This document shows positions 44,328 through 56,896 of a stretch of DNA of 64,000 bases, in pieces. A program made the translations under genes and the position numbers. The stretch is from Hydractinia symbiolongicarpus (taxonomy: Eukaryota; Cnidaria; Hydrozoa; Anthoathecata; Hydractiniidae), in NCBI RefSeq assembly GCF_029227915.1, contig NC_079883.1:26538001-26602000 (forward strand). The letters run 5' to 3'. The first letter of the stretch is position 1. Every line of letters begins with the position of its first letter. Below the pieces are notes generated by a model, which did no database searches, had not been told where the DNA came from, and saw only the letters and a list, made by a program, of their open reading frames with translations.

Positions 44328-44649
44328 ATACCATTTTAACCAAGGCATATGAAGATATCCATGAAGTAAAGTAAGTCTTGTTTTTTCATACCACTACTCG
44401 TAAAAAATAACATAATTGAGACAAGCTAAACAAACACATGTTTTGTTTTAGATGCCGTAATTATAAAGACATCCTTCCAAACGGAGCTTGTATGAAGTAT
44501 TTGAGCAAATACAAAATCTATCAATCAATTAGCCGTAGTAAATCAGAGAATAAGGATTTAGAACAACTTGTAATATTCAGGTTTGTAGTAAAAAATCCAA
44601 CCAAACCGTACTTCAGAAGATTATTGGGTCTTTATTACGAGTATGCGAG
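44328..44649 (+). CDS. Receptor exons 2 and 3: start of cysteine-rich domain
   Basis: Exon 2 (44328-44370, gtatttag / gtaagt) and exon 3 (44452-44649, gttttag / gtaaaa) encode 'TILTKAYEDIHEV' and then 'CRNYKDILPNGACMKYLSKY'. The spacing of the two cysteines and the following Tyr-rich segment matches the first third of a ROR Frizzled-type domain. The long basic stretch 'YQSISRSKSENK' is less conserved. Confidence 0.7.
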
Positions 44650-45054
44650 GTAAAATCTTCATTCTGCTAACTGTTCTAGCAAGTAAATGAAGACAATATA
44701 GCTATTACAAAGAACGCTTATCTTTGAAGTCAATTTTGCTTTGAATATTCTTGTGACAATAACTCGCGCTCTTGTAACCTTAACACTATTGGAAATAAAA
44801 ACAGCTCTTGCTTCATGACATAATATGTTCCTTGTTAGATTCCACAGTATGTTAACTAATCCCTTATTTTGTTAAAAGATTTTTAATGTTCTTCATGAGT
44901 TTACAAGTTCAATTGCATTTATGACACCACATATATAATAGGTCGTGAATTCTGCGTTTAAAATAAGATTTTTTCAATACACGTTTACGATGTTCTACCT
45001 TCTTAACATTAATTGTATTCAAAATTTAATGGTTTGATCTCATGTTATTTTTAG

Positions 45055-45422
45055 TTTAAGCCCTTGTAGTAATGTTCAAGCTTTCAATCGGTTGTTTGAT
45101 GCGTTTGGAGTTTATGTAAAAACATTGATTACGAAACATTGGGATTGTGTTGAGATTATCATACAACTTTTATGTTTCGTAAGGCATCCTACATGTCTGC
45201 AATCAGTTATTGATAACAAGACTATCATCTCGCCACCCTGCCTACGAAATTGCAAAAACAACAAATGCTTTATATTGATGTTGGAGATTTTAGAAAAACT
45301 TCAATCTTTTCATGAAATATGTCCGCGCAAAGCAAGCGATCAAAGTTTTTACATCAACATGACTCAGTGTTTTCCTTTGCCACACGAAGATATGAATAAT
45401 ATTGAACGTTGTCAACTACTAC
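45055..45422 (+). CDS. Receptor exon 4: rest of Frizzled-type cysteine-rich domain
   Basis: It encodes about 122 residues with the cysteine ladder: 'SPCSN', 'WDCVEIIIQLLCFVRHPTC', 'PPCLRNCKNNKC', 'EICPRK', 'QCFPLP' and 'ERCQLL'. The C-x(8)-C-x(5)-C spacing, the PP-C-LRN-C and the C-x-PLP near the end fit the ROR/MuSK subgroup. Acceptor atttttag, donor gtaagt, phases 2 in and 1 out. Confidence 0.75.
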
Positions 45423-45771
45423 GTAAGTAGCTACACTTGAATTTTCTCATGTCCATAATACAATATAATATTTCAAATTATGTTGGGGATTTACCACACA
45501 TTTTTAAAAAGGCAAGCATCAAGACATTTAACGAATAAGGAAATCTTAACTTTTGTTCAAAAGAGATAAGTACTTACACATTGCCTTTCGTCTATTAAAT
45601 AATTTCATCCGTCTAAAACGTTTGAAACCGTTTTTTCTCATTCCAAAATATAAATTTGAGGTTCTATCGTTTCGGTCATTTTGGAGTTCAAAAATATTTG
45701 ATGATTTCATTGAATGTTTTTACCCCAATTGTCCGTCAATGTTCTAACAAACGTGCCAAGTAATATGGCAA

Positions 45772-48700
45772 CTCAAGCGAGTTAAGGCCTGTCCTTAAGA
45801 TTAACGTGAAAAACGCGTTTTTCCGCGTTTCTATACCCGCGGGTTATTTTTCTTGTCCACATCTCGAAAAATTCTGTTTTAGCTAGCTCGGCCGTCTTCC
45901 GTTGCAGAATTTAAAACATTTAACCGTTGTGGCAGGGAGGCGGAAAAAAAACAGTGGAAAAAAAGAAGTTTTTATGATGGATCGATATGTACAGGTAAGA
46001 TGGAAGTAGTAATTTTGTTAAAGATTTTATCATGACGCTCTTGAATAAGAGGTACATTTCCATCAGTGTTTTAAACGCAAGAATTTTAACATTTTCTGAC
46101 ACCTTAAAAGCTGCTTGTAGTTTTTCCAGTGTTTCTCATCATTCTTCATGTCTGTAACTAATGCGACTCGCCCTTCTTCAAAAAAAATAATTTTTCATAG
46201 GAAGCTACTTGCTTCTCTACGATCTCTAAAACTTCTACTACCTGGCTTTGTAACTTCGGTAGAGTTTCCGAACACATCTTTCTAGAGCTTCCAAATTTCG
46301 ATTTTTTGAACAACATATGGTGTTTATCAAAATCATTAAGTTGGCTAGAGCTTCCAAAGATTCTGAAAACCATAGTTGCAATATTTGACCTATAATGAAT
46401 CATCACAATGTCGTTTGATGACGGTTCTACCTTCTCCACTTGAAGTTCTATTTGATTATCATCATCATTATCAAGACTTTAGCCCTTATCATTATTTTTA
46501 ACAACGCTAGTGTTCTCAGTGGAAAAATTACGTTCGAAAGATTCGTCTGTTTCTTCCATCGACTCGACCACTGATGATGTTTTTTCAAGCATCACATCAA
46601 TGTTACTTGCATCACCGTCGTACAGTGTGGTTTTTTCAACAAACTCGCCATCGTCATGGAAGATGGTTATTTCTTCTATGGTAGTTTTATTCCCTTTCCA
46701 ATGCAGCTCTTTCTACATTTTTACATGTCTGATATCGAGTTTTCACGGAAATTTATCATGACTGGACCTTCATCTCTATAAGACATAAGAAGGTCAAAGT
46801 TCAAAATGAATTTACAGTGTATACTGTAAATAGTATAAAAATCAGTATAAAAAGCAAGTGGATCATATAATACTTTCGTTGTCAGCAATAAATGTCCAGA
46901 GTTCAGAATTCGCATTATCCCCTTTTCCATGTGAGTTGCGAAAAGATTTTTACAAATCAATTTTGCGCCCACATACAGTGAATTCAGTTGTTTTGAATTT
47001 TCCCTCTTCTATTACCACCTTCTTATGTTGTTCTTATATTGTTCTGGTTCAATTAAGGTTCCAAGAAGATATTCACCTGTAAGAAAAATTAGCCTTATGG
47101 GAAATTGTATAAAAGTGAGAAAGGCAATGTATAGAATATCGCTACCTGTGTTAATTTCTTACAGTAAATAATTTCCGAGTATATCATAGGATCTTGGAAT
47201 AGGAATCGAGATACCACTACCACCTAAAATATTTAGAATTATGATTTATTTTTGTGAATTTGATTTCATATAATATATATTTTTTTTTTGCTTTTTTCAT
47301 CTTCTTATACTTTGGTCTACTTTTCATGGTATTGAAAAATGGATTGTTAAATACTGATAAATCCACACCATTTTGCTCCAAAAATTCGCGAATGATCATA
47401 TTGTGGACCTGCTATTCCATATTTTCGAGCCAGATTGGAATGAATTAGCTAAATATGCGAAGATTGGTAGAAAAATGTTTTGAATAACATCAAATACATA
47501 TATATACATTATACACATATAAAAAAAGGTCAAGTTTCTGACAAAAGAATAGAAATGTTGATCCAAGTCTCCAGAAATGTGTTCTATATGATTTAAATAT
47601 GCATCACATTATATTATAATTAGGAGGACTCTGAGAAATGTTGCATTTTTTCTTGTACCTGTGTATATTTACACATAGCTTCTTTCACCTTTTCACCTTT
47701 TCACCATATTTGTTACTTCTTTCAATAGTGCAGTTTTATTGAATTCTATTTTCGAAGGATCAGGTGAATGACGTTTTTGTTTGTCATGTACATAGGAATT
47801 TTCATCCTGAAGTTTTTCTAAAACATAAGAAAGACTTTTAAATGTGTTTGATATATTTTTTCAGACCAAAATCGTTGAATGTAGTGCCTGCCTTAATTTG
47901 TACAAATAAGATATTTTGTGAAAAGTTAACTCGATGTTCCAAGAAAACGAAATTGCCGTTCAATGTTCTTGCCACTGCCGATGATTTTTTTTCAAAGTAT
48001 AGACTGGCGCGACTTTTCACATAACATGATGTAAAATGGTGTATCATAAATTTTGTCCCATTCATTGTCAATACTTTTTAAAACTTCATGGAAGAGATTT
48101 TTTCACTTTAAGAGTTATGTTGGTCACATCTTGTAGTGGTGTTTTTATCAGATTGTCGATATTTGGTGTAGGTGTATGTGGTGTATTTTGAATGTTTTGT
48201 TCTAGAGTGGTATGCGATTAAATATATGGCTTATTTACAGATTGTTTCTTTTTCGCTCTATGTCCACAACTGGTTGGGAATGTATGACATGTCTTCACTA
48301 GTGATGGAAGACATGTCTCCATGCCGTAATCCAACAAAAAATTTTTTTTTTCAAGTGGCCACATGGATGCAGATCTGCACTTTTTTTGTGGAAGTAATTT
48401 CCATCTATTTGCACGTGAGGAATTTGCTGCATAAACAAATCAAGCCTTTTTTATCTGGATCTTGTAATGCAGCTAATACGGCTGATATCATGAAGTGGCA
48501 TCCAAAAAAAAAGTCATAGTCGATTATATAAACAGTGAAAACATGAGAATTCTGTTTGTTTACATAAAATGTTTTTAGCCAGCTTAGGAATGAGTTGTTT
48601 AATGTCGGGAAAACGGTATTTCTGAATGAATGAACCGTCGGGGATAATATATTTGACGTGCAGCTAACAGCATTGCCAATGGTGATATTTTTTGTTCAGG

Positions 48701-48968
48701 GAGAAGAATCGGGTTTCGGCAGATGAGGAAAAAAGACGTCTCAATCCGTATTCGATAGAAGCGCGGCTATGGGAGCTCTAGTTTGGAAATACCCATTTTT
48801 TCTTCTTGTCATATTTTGGACAGTACAAGGTGAAATCACCTGAGACATTTTTTTTTGACATGCCATGATATCATAGAATACGTGTAAAAAAACTTTGCTT
48901 TCGTATGTTTAACCTCGGGCTGTGCGTTAAAAAGTGCCTTATTTTGGACAGGCCTTAACTCGCTTGAG
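45772..48968. mobile_element. TIR element, about 3.2 kb, in intron 4
   Basis: Perfect 23-bp terminal inverted repeats (starting CTCAAGCGAGTTAAGG; 45772-45794 and 48946-48968). No target duplication can be seen. Minus-strand frames inside (46158-46439, 46721-46972, 47838-48071) could be transposase remnants, but no catalytic motif is recognisable, so the superfamily is unknown. Confidence 0.6.
48769..48829 (+). CDS. Possible alternative signal-peptide exon
   Basis: ATG 48769 (G at -3 and +4) opens MGALVWKYPFFLLVIFW, then 'TVQ' and a phase-1 donor (gtgaaa). Phase joins the kringle exon at 50259 without a stop. It lies inside the right end of the TIR element. This could be chance hydrophobic sequence. 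Confidence 0.3.
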
Positions 48969-49048
48969 AATACGATGTCTCCTTCATCGCAATCTCCAGT
49001 GAAGCGAAAAGCTTTTAACAGCTTCGGAAAAACAGGGCATGAATAGGG

Positions 49049-49681
49049 TTAAGTAGCCATCCTACGTAAATTCTTTTGCACAGGATAGCTACTTAAGCTT
49101 GGTTCTCACTATGGGCTAACTATAAGCTAACCATAGTGCGCATAATGTGTTAGCCGATTTAAACGTTTGAGCTGCGGGTACCTGATGTATTCGTTTCACG
49201 TTCACACCACGGTCCATCGTTAGCTCATTTGTAACCGAATCTAATTACTACTTTGAAGAAGACAACGTAGCCTGGAAAGAAAGGAATTAACAAAATTACG
49301 AAAAAGGAAACGACTTAGGGTCAGAAAGGCAGTGAAAATCTTTCACCCTGAACTCTCCTTCTTTTTCAAACACCATGTTTCTAATTTTGTAAGCTAGTTT
49401 AGTTTTTAAGACTTTCTACAACGAAACATACCTCTACTTTTAAAAAAATAAATTGCTTTGAGCACGATTTATGTCGGCTTCCTTTGAAGATAGCTGAAAG
49501 TAAGCTTATCTCACTGTTACCTGAAAGAATATATCAAAAAATTTTCATTTAAGAAAATCGGCTAACGAGGAGTTCATCGGTGAGGTAGGCAGGTCCTTTA
49601 ATGTTTACACTGTGGGCTAAGGTCTCAGTGCGTCATGCACACTATGGTTAGTTCATCGTTAGCCCATAATGATAACCAAGC
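49049..49681. mobile_element. MITEs: a 48-bp hairpin and a 0.6-kb inverted-repeat element
   Basis: 49049-49096 is a hairpin TTAAGTAGC...GCTACTTAA. 49097-49681 has ends of about 50 bases that are inverse (GCTTGGTTCTCACTATGGGC with its partner GCCCATAATGATAACCAAGC). TTAA or TTTAA flanks both ends, suggesting a piggyBac-type target, though one extra T is present. Confidence 0.6.
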
Positions 49682-50258
49682 TTTAAAGTAAGTAAAAACT
49701 GTTTTAGTGGCCGCTAACGTTAGCGTAATTTTAGCAATTATTTTATTTCGCGCGTTCTCTAATTAGTGGAAATTGGTGTATGGTTATATGCAGCAATTTA
49801 ATTTCATGGAAAGCAAATTAAGCCAAAACCCTTTCGCTTTTCTGCATATCTTCTTGTGTATTTTATTGGCAAAGAAATTTATTTTCCACAAATTTAGGTT
49901 CAATATTGCCCAAATTGTGAATATTGGAAATCATGATACATGAATTTGTTCGATTAAAATAGTATTGTGGCAAATTGATCAACTTTCATGTAAAGAAAAT
50001 AGAGCTGCCTTAAAGAAAAGGCAAAAACTGTAGCGTCCACCATGATAATAAACTCTTTCGTGGAAGAACTAATTATTATTAAAAAAATTATTAAATGTAT
50101 AGCAGTTTAAACACAACATCAAAAAAGATCCAATTGCCACCAACCCATTTTAATATGTATTAACCAATTAGTGCAGGTATCGACTGTTTAAAAGGATGCA
50201 ATTTCTAACTCCTGTTAGATTACGCTAAATTAAAATGCTGTATGTCATTATTTATCAG

Positions 50259-50519
50259 GATTCACACAAGGAAAAAGAAACTTTACTACGAATTGCTTTC
50301 AAGACAATGGAGGCTCGTACAACGGATCTGTCAACGTCACTATAACAGGAAAGACATGTATGCCTTGGAGTATTAATCCGTTTTTATCTTCTCCAGTATA
50401 CAGTGATTTACAAAGCAACTTTTGTAGAAATCCTCAAGGATATGCAAGAGCACCTTGGTGTTATGTAAATGAAACTTCTCGTCATTGGGAATATTGTAAC
50501 ATTCCTGAATGTGTTTTGG
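50259..50519 (+). CDS. Receptor exon 5: kringle domain
   Basis: The exon has acceptor tttatcag and donor gtaagt, phase 1 in and out. It encodes a complete kringle: 'NCFQDNGGSYNGSVNVTITG', 'TCMPW', 'NFCRNPQGYARAPWCYV', 'WEYCNIPEC'. All six cysteines and the CRNP-G and PWCYV signatures are present. Three N-x-S/T sites suggest glycosylation. The kringle next to a Frizzled-type domain is what points to ROR. Confidence 0.9.
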
Positions 50520-50529
50520 GTAAGTGAAA

Positions 50530-53500
50530 GTAAATCTATCATTAGACCTATTTCCGTGTTTGTTTTATTCCGCAAAATATGCATATCACAAAACCAAATA
50601 ACAAAAGAACGAGATTAGTTATGATCAAATTTTTAGTTTGCAGCGGAGTAGTGCATATATGGTTTGTTATGATGTATTATAGGCAAAATGGGTGTGAAAT
50701 ACAATCTAATTGTAAACATTTGATAATAATTTATAACTATTCGATAAACCCGTGGAAAAATCCACTTTGGCAGAAAAACAATAGACCTATTTCAATATTT
50801 ATTTCCATTCCGCAAAATACACAGTCGGAATAGACATACTAACATGAAAACGAGGTTAGTTTAGAGACAATTTCCAGCAAAGTGGCATATAGTTTGTTTA
50901 TGTTATGTTTATGAACTTTTGGTAAAAAAATAGAAATTGGCATTTATTTTATACCCATTGGGCTTATTAAAGTTGCTGGTTTATATTTTTTACTAGTGTT
51001 TAGCTAGCTAAGGTTGATTCTTGCGGTCGGAATGTTCTCCTTCGTTGCTCTCCGATGAGAGTAAAAGTGGACTTTTCATGGTCAAACCTACAAAAATCTT
51101 AATTAAACAGAAGTTACAAGCAAAACTACTAGTTAGCTAGTTGGAGCTTTAACCAATGCTGTTGACATATATATACACTTTATTCTTTGTTATTGGATAT
51201 CTTTTTTTTAAACATCTGTAAATAACATTATGACTTGGCTATCCTAAGCCTGTTGGGTTTGTGGTGTATTCGGCTGAATACTGGTCTTTATGTTACATAT
51301 TCAACACAATGTAATAAGACTTATGCAATCACCCAAGGTTAATCATGCTTACTCATAAGTACCCTTGAGCCTTGATTTTTTAAAAGATTATGGCCTGCAA
51401 GAATGTTACAGTTGCAGCTACAGAAAGTTGTTGTTTTTTAAATTCACAAATTGTTCTGTCAATCAGTTAGAATTTCTATAAGTATTGCCAGCAATTTTGT
51501 ATTGCCAGATTGTTTTCTCAAGTCAGGTATAACTATGGGTATTGTAATTTATTTGTACCTAAAAGCAAAGATCAACAACTTATGGAAAAATATTTTTTTA
51601 AAGGGTGCTTATTTTAGACAAATCTGATTTATTAACATAAAAACTTTTCTGTATTATACTTCTTGAGTTTCCGAATTTAAGCATTCTATTGTACGAGGGC
51701 AATAAGTTTTTTATAAAGAAAACTAAGTATTTAAAGCAAATAATAAATAGGCATTTATTTTTTTTATTTTTTTTTTTTTTGGGGGGGGGGGTGATTTCTT
51801 TAAAAGCTAAGAGAATTGTAGATGAATAAACCGGTCACGATTTGTTCCAAGTCACACGTTGTTTCAATGCACTCACTTAGATATGTTTAATACATCGATC
51901 GATTTACCACAATAACTTAACCAGATGTCCTGAGAAAGTTAAAAAAGTTTTAAATATATACAAACGGCCTTGCAACTAATCAATGGCTTTGTTTTATTTA
52001 TTTTTTTGAGGATATCGCAATTTAACACTGCCATTGTTAAAATAGTTGATAGAGGCCTAATCTTGCTCTGTCAAGTTAATTCCAAAAAGAATAAAAACTA
52101 TTTTAAGAGCCTTGAACCTATTTTCTTAGAGAAGAGAGCACACCTACTTAGTACACCTACTAAATATTATTCAAGGAATAATAAACCTACAAAACTAATA
52201 TGAATCTAAAAAGACAAACTGAAGAAAATAAAAAAAGTTGAGATTACTAAGTACACTAGGTTGAGCCAAAATTATGTTTATTATAAATGTATACTAAACG
52301 CAATGGTTAAAGCATATTAGCAGAGGAGTGTGACAATAATAACGATACATAGCTGGAGACCACATCATCTCTGTTAGCTATAACATCGTACCTATAATAT
52401 CTGGCTAGGATGAAAAGCTGGGTAACTTTTTTAGGAAAATAATTATAGCCTACATAATTATATTATATATAAATTTTAGTTATATAAGTTATATGAATTT
52501 TCAGTAAACTAGGTAAACATTTTGTAAGTTACAGTATAGAATACAAACTTTTTAGAGTAAGAAACAAGGCTGGCTAGCTATAGCTAGCTAACCAAAATTA
52601 AAGTTGCCATAAATACTCACTTAATATTAATAAATATTTTTATAATTTTTTTCGCACTACCACTACTAATACCCTCTATATACTTTTATTTACTACGATT
52701 TTTTTAATATGGCAGTTAAAAATTATAAAACCAACACTTGTTGATAACTTATGTCAGAACAGCTAGTAAATAACTCGGCGTCCTGAACTTTCTCTAAACT
52801 AACCTCGTTTTCATGTTTTGAATTTTCGACACCACGGTTGAACACGAAAAAACGATATTGAAATAGTTCTATTGAAAAATATTCGTTGTTTAAAATGTAT
52901 AGAATGATGTATCTTTTACGAAAATTTAAGAAGATTTTGCTGACGTCATCAAAAACCTGCCGAGGGACATTTTCCTTTTTAAATTTGTATACCCGTCGCC
53001 TCTGTTGTATAAAACGTGAGACGCAGTTCAAGAATGTGTATAGGATCACATTATTTTTGCAAACCGTTATAGAGATATTTTTAATGACGTCATCAACCCG
53101 TATGTTTCAAAACGGGTGGGTTTACCCAGATTGGCGAAAATGGCCTAAAGTTGGTCACAGGTGGTCCCTAGTGACCCATGCGGGAGATAAAAATCTGTTA
53201 ATTTCTCCTGCTTTAAAGTTATTTAGCCTTAAGCTGCAAAGTGCGATGCAATGACTTGCAATTAGGCCGTGCCGTAACGCCTAGAAATATAACACAAATA
53301 GCTGTGCTTGTTACAGACAGACGGAAGTAGCCTATTAACTAGTAGCAACTACTTGATAAACTCTGTGGAATTATTAGTAATTTTCAGTAATTTGTTTCTC
53401 TATTGTGTAGACTTTGATGCGCAGACCAAGAAAATATAATTGATCATGCGCTTTCCACGAAGGTTTAAAACTTTTGCTGACATCAGCAAATAACCGGCAC

Positions 53501-53780
53501 AAAATCTTTAACCACAAACTTTACCTACACAAGCAGACAGGGTGTATTATTATAGAGAGATGATACCGTTGCATTGCACTATGATGTTTAAGGTATAATA
53601 TCTTGAGAGCAGCTGGAAATAACTGACGTTATTTGCGGGACAGCGGGCCGCGCTAATAGTTTGTTTATTATTATTGGTGTTAAATGAGTTGATGTGCCAT
53701 GTACCTTTTATGATGCCATAAGAAGAGTGTCATTGAAATAAATGTCTCGAATTCCTTCAAAAGTTCACGCTTTTTTTATG
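50530..53780. other. Intron 5: repeats only
   Basis: No coding exon seen. 51755-51791 is a poly-T run followed by poly-G, possibly an assembly weak point. About 52700-53340 appears to be a non-autonomous repeat (minus orientation) that ends in the 'aatagc...gtctgtctg' type motif and contains two tgacgtca-type sites. Confidence 0.45.
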
Positions 53781-53792
53781 TTTGACACTTAG

Positions 53793-53918
53793 AGCAACCT
53801 TCCAAGAAGTTGAATTTGAAATATCAAGTCTTTCTTTATATATTGGTCCCAGCATTTATATTTGTGATACTTCCTTTCTTATGGCAAAGGTTCTACCATC
53901 GAATACACAATAACGAAG
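53793..53918 (+). CDS. Receptor exon 6: transmembrane segment
   Basis: Acceptor ttgacacttag, donor gtaggt. The frame fixed by the kringle exon gives 'QPSKKLNLKYQ', then a membrane helix 'VFLYILVPAFIFVILPFLW', then basic 'QRFYHRIHNNE'. Hydrophobic helix followed by basic residues fits a type I membrane protein. Confidence 0.7.
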
Positions 53919-54083
53919 GTAGGTGTCTTTCGCGCCAAGAACAGTTTTATTTCCTTTTCATAGATTAGTAAGAGATGACATCTAAAATGACTATAGTTTG
54001 AAGAGTTTTTCCGTGTTTAAGCAGTCGTTAATTGTTTATTCTGATGCAAAGAAATATATTGGCAAACACATTTATGTTTGTAG

Positions 54084-54178
54084 ATGTAGGTGAGCAATGT
54101 CCGTATTCTACTTGCGACATAGAACATCCAGGAAAAACAACAGAGTTAATTGTACAGTTTCAAGAATCGTACCTATAG
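54084..54178 (+). CDS. Candidate exon 7 (possibly terminal)
   Basis: It follows tttgtag and joins exon 6 in phase: 'DVGEQCPYSTCDIEHPG', 'KTTELIVQFQESYL', then TAG. If used, the protein ends with a short tail and no kinase. No phase-1 donor is obvious within it. Its CxIEHPG block resembles 'CEHPG' in the exon at 56897. Confidence 0.4.
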
Positions 54179-54596
54179 CACCGCTGGACTGTGGTTGAGC
54201 ATTTTAACCACTATAAACGTCTTTAATTCTAACGTTAGGTACCTACAAAATTAGTATGAAAAAACACTCTTTGGTATGGAGGTAAATTGTATGTATTGTA
54301 TATATTTTTGTTAGAATTAGAGGTAAAAAATAAGCCCTTTCATGGAGAATGTTTATACATGTTGTTTTTCTTAATTTTTCTTTATTTTCTTACTCGTTGT
54401 GTTATTGGAGCGTCATTGTTTTGTCATGCATGTGTATTTAATTATACAACATCTCAAGCACCTTTCTGTGACGTAATCAACACCTTAAAATACATGCAAA
54501 AACACACATGACTGTATTTGTTACCTAAGTAAGAGGATGGCATTGATATTTTTAACAATAACACAACGCGACTGTTTTAAACCATCGTCATTGCAG

Positions 54597-54692
54597 AAAA
54601 ATTACCCGTTACCATAACAACTGTTTTTAAATTTCCTTGCGACAGTACTTTTATAACTAGAGATTGTTCAGGCACACTCAATGAATTAACAG
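54597..54692 (+). CDS. Candidate exon 8
   Basis: Acceptor cattgcag, donor acag|gtacgc, phase 1 in and out, 31 full codons without a stop ('EKLPVTITTVFKFPCDSTF', 'ITRDCSGTLNELT'). Unrecognised. The 21-bp minisatellite begins just after its donor. Confidence 0.4.
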
Positions 54693-54707
54693 GTACGCAT
54701 AAATAAC

Positions 54708-55086
54708 TGTCAGGAGGTATAAAGAATTGTCAGGGGGGTATAAAGAATTGTCAGGTGGGCATAAAGTATTTTCAGGTAGGTATAAAGAATTGTCAGGTGG
54801 GTTTAAAGAATTGCCAGGTGGATTTAAAGAATTGTCAGGTGGGTATAAAGAATTGTCAGGTGGGTTTAAAGACTTGCCAGGTGGTTTTAAAGAATTGTCA
54901 GGTGGGTATAAAGAATTGTCAGGTGGGTTTAAAGAATTGTCAGGTGGGTTTAAAGAATTGTCAGGTGGGTATAAAGAATTGTCAGGTGGGTTTAAAGAGT
55001 TGTCAGGTGGGCTTAAAGAATTCTTAGGTGGGTTTAAAGAATTGTCAGGTGGGTTTAAAGAATGGTCAGGTGGACATAGATCATTG
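54708..55086 (+). repeat. 21-bp minisatellite, 18 copies
   Basis: The unit is 'tcaggtgggtttaaagaattg' with small variations (cc for tc, tat for ttt). It has no stop in one frame, giving a repeating SGGFKEL / SGGYKEL peptide, but no start or splice site makes it a convincing gene. Each unit contains cag|gtgggt, a good 5' splice-site match, and resembles the exon 8 donor region directly upstream (gaattaacag|gtacgcataaa). Confidence 0.85.
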
Positions 55087-55099
55087 TGAGACGGCGTAA

Positions 55100-56890
55100 A
55101 GAAATATGTAATACACCAGTTGGTGCAAAGTAATCATCGTTGACGGCCCTTAGTGTCAAATGGTAATTATAAATTATTTGGGAATAAACATACAATCAGC
55201 TAAATAACGGCGTAAAATAGATAACGCTTAGATAGATTATTACTTCCAGGAAATTAAGTATTTTTAACAATAAAAATTTAAAACATAAAGTATTTCAAAA
55301 ATTATATTATTACGAAGTGGCCTTAAAATATTATTGTAAATAGAGCGTGGTGGTGATGAAATACGTTTTACCTTTCTGAATTGAGATTTTTTTTAAATCC
55401 TGGGGGAAGGGTGGATTTACCCAGCTTAAGTAACATTCGAAAGGCGTACACTTGGAATGTAGTACAGCATAAAAAATAAGAAAAATTATTGGCTTGCATA
55501 CAGAATCCATTAATTCACAGAGGTGGGAATAATAAAGCCAGTCTTTATAAATCTCAAAAATGTAATAAAACATCAGGGCAACAATTGAAGCGTTTAGGGA
55601 ATCTCACTTTGAATCAATGAGCTCTGGACTTCAGTTTGTACTCAAGTAGACGATTTTTGAAACAATGGATTAACTTAATAATTTGCTAATGGTTAATTCT
55701 TTGGTTAATTCTTGCAACGCATCTAGAATTATTGTGAAGACTAACTTCCTTGGATCTGGCTTCATATTTTCCGCCTCTGTGAATTGAGTCAGTCCGTTCG
55801 CAAGCCATTTAATGAAATACTCTGTGAAACACTAAACGGTTACCCTAACTTACCCACATCCAGTAGTGCTAATCATCCTTTCCGGATCTTTGGTGAACAG
55901 GATTATTTTCAATCATGTCCACCCTACAGAAGTTTTATTAGCTATAATACTATCCGTGAAGAACTTCTGTGAGTCTAAATTAAACAAACTAGGATCGCAT
56001 ACGACACAACTTTGTTGTGTGGGACAGATGGATTCCTTGGCACAGTTCCTGTTCTCCTTTTAAAAAACAACCAGGTTATTGTATTTCGTTTTAAGCATCC
56101 GTCTAGTTTAAGACAGTCACATGTAGTAAAAATAACAAAATATCGCAAACATTATTATCACTAATTAAAAGCCTGTACTAGCAACAAAGGTGACTTTGTC
56201 ATGGAATTGTCATTCAAATAGATTATCTTGAAACACACGCGGTAGCAATTGTGATCATCGTTCGAATATCTAAGCCAATACTTTTACCTTCAATTCTTTA
56301 TTATAAATTTTGTGATCTGCACCATAAGTTAGGTAACGTGCTGTTTTCGTTTTTAGGCAATGTTGTGTTTCTATTTAAAAAACCGATTATATTTTTGGTA
56401 ACAGGAGTTTCGTCAGAATTAAAATGTTGATCATTTTTGCTCTGACAGTTCTTTTATCTTATGCTAGTATTGTTCAACGTCTTACTACAACAAATCTGAC
56501 AATAAGCTACAGCTTCCATATATCGCTAAAATATTTTTAATTTTCATTGCTTTGGACAAAAATCCCTTTTAGACAAAATTCATTGCTAAAGTATAAAAAG
56601 CTGCTTGAACGAAGCAAGAATAAAGAGACGTATTGTTTACATTTCGTTGTTTTACTTTGCGCCAATTCTTTCTACTAAACAAAAGTATAGCTGAATAAAA
56701 ATATATGAACTGATAGTATCACTACATTTTATCTGCAGATCTGAAAGTGCAAGTTGTTAAGAGATATAAAAGCACTACTCCACGTTGCAAATAGATATAT
56801 AGGTAGTACTGCGTGTCGTCAAGAGATGAAGATATGCGAAAGTAAAAAAAAAAACGACAAAATCTAACACATATCCAAAATATGTTTTTT
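55100..56890. other. No gene recognised
   Basis: AT-rich intronic sequence between candidate exons 8 and 9. No repeat or coding similarity stands out. Confidence 0.4.
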
Positions 56891-56896
56891 CCTCAG

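Noticed and set aside
54727-55089. A 120-residue SGGFKEL repeat protein
   Set aside because: The open frame is a by-product of a 21-bp repeat with no in-frame stop; a second frame is also open, and no start context or homologue supports translation.
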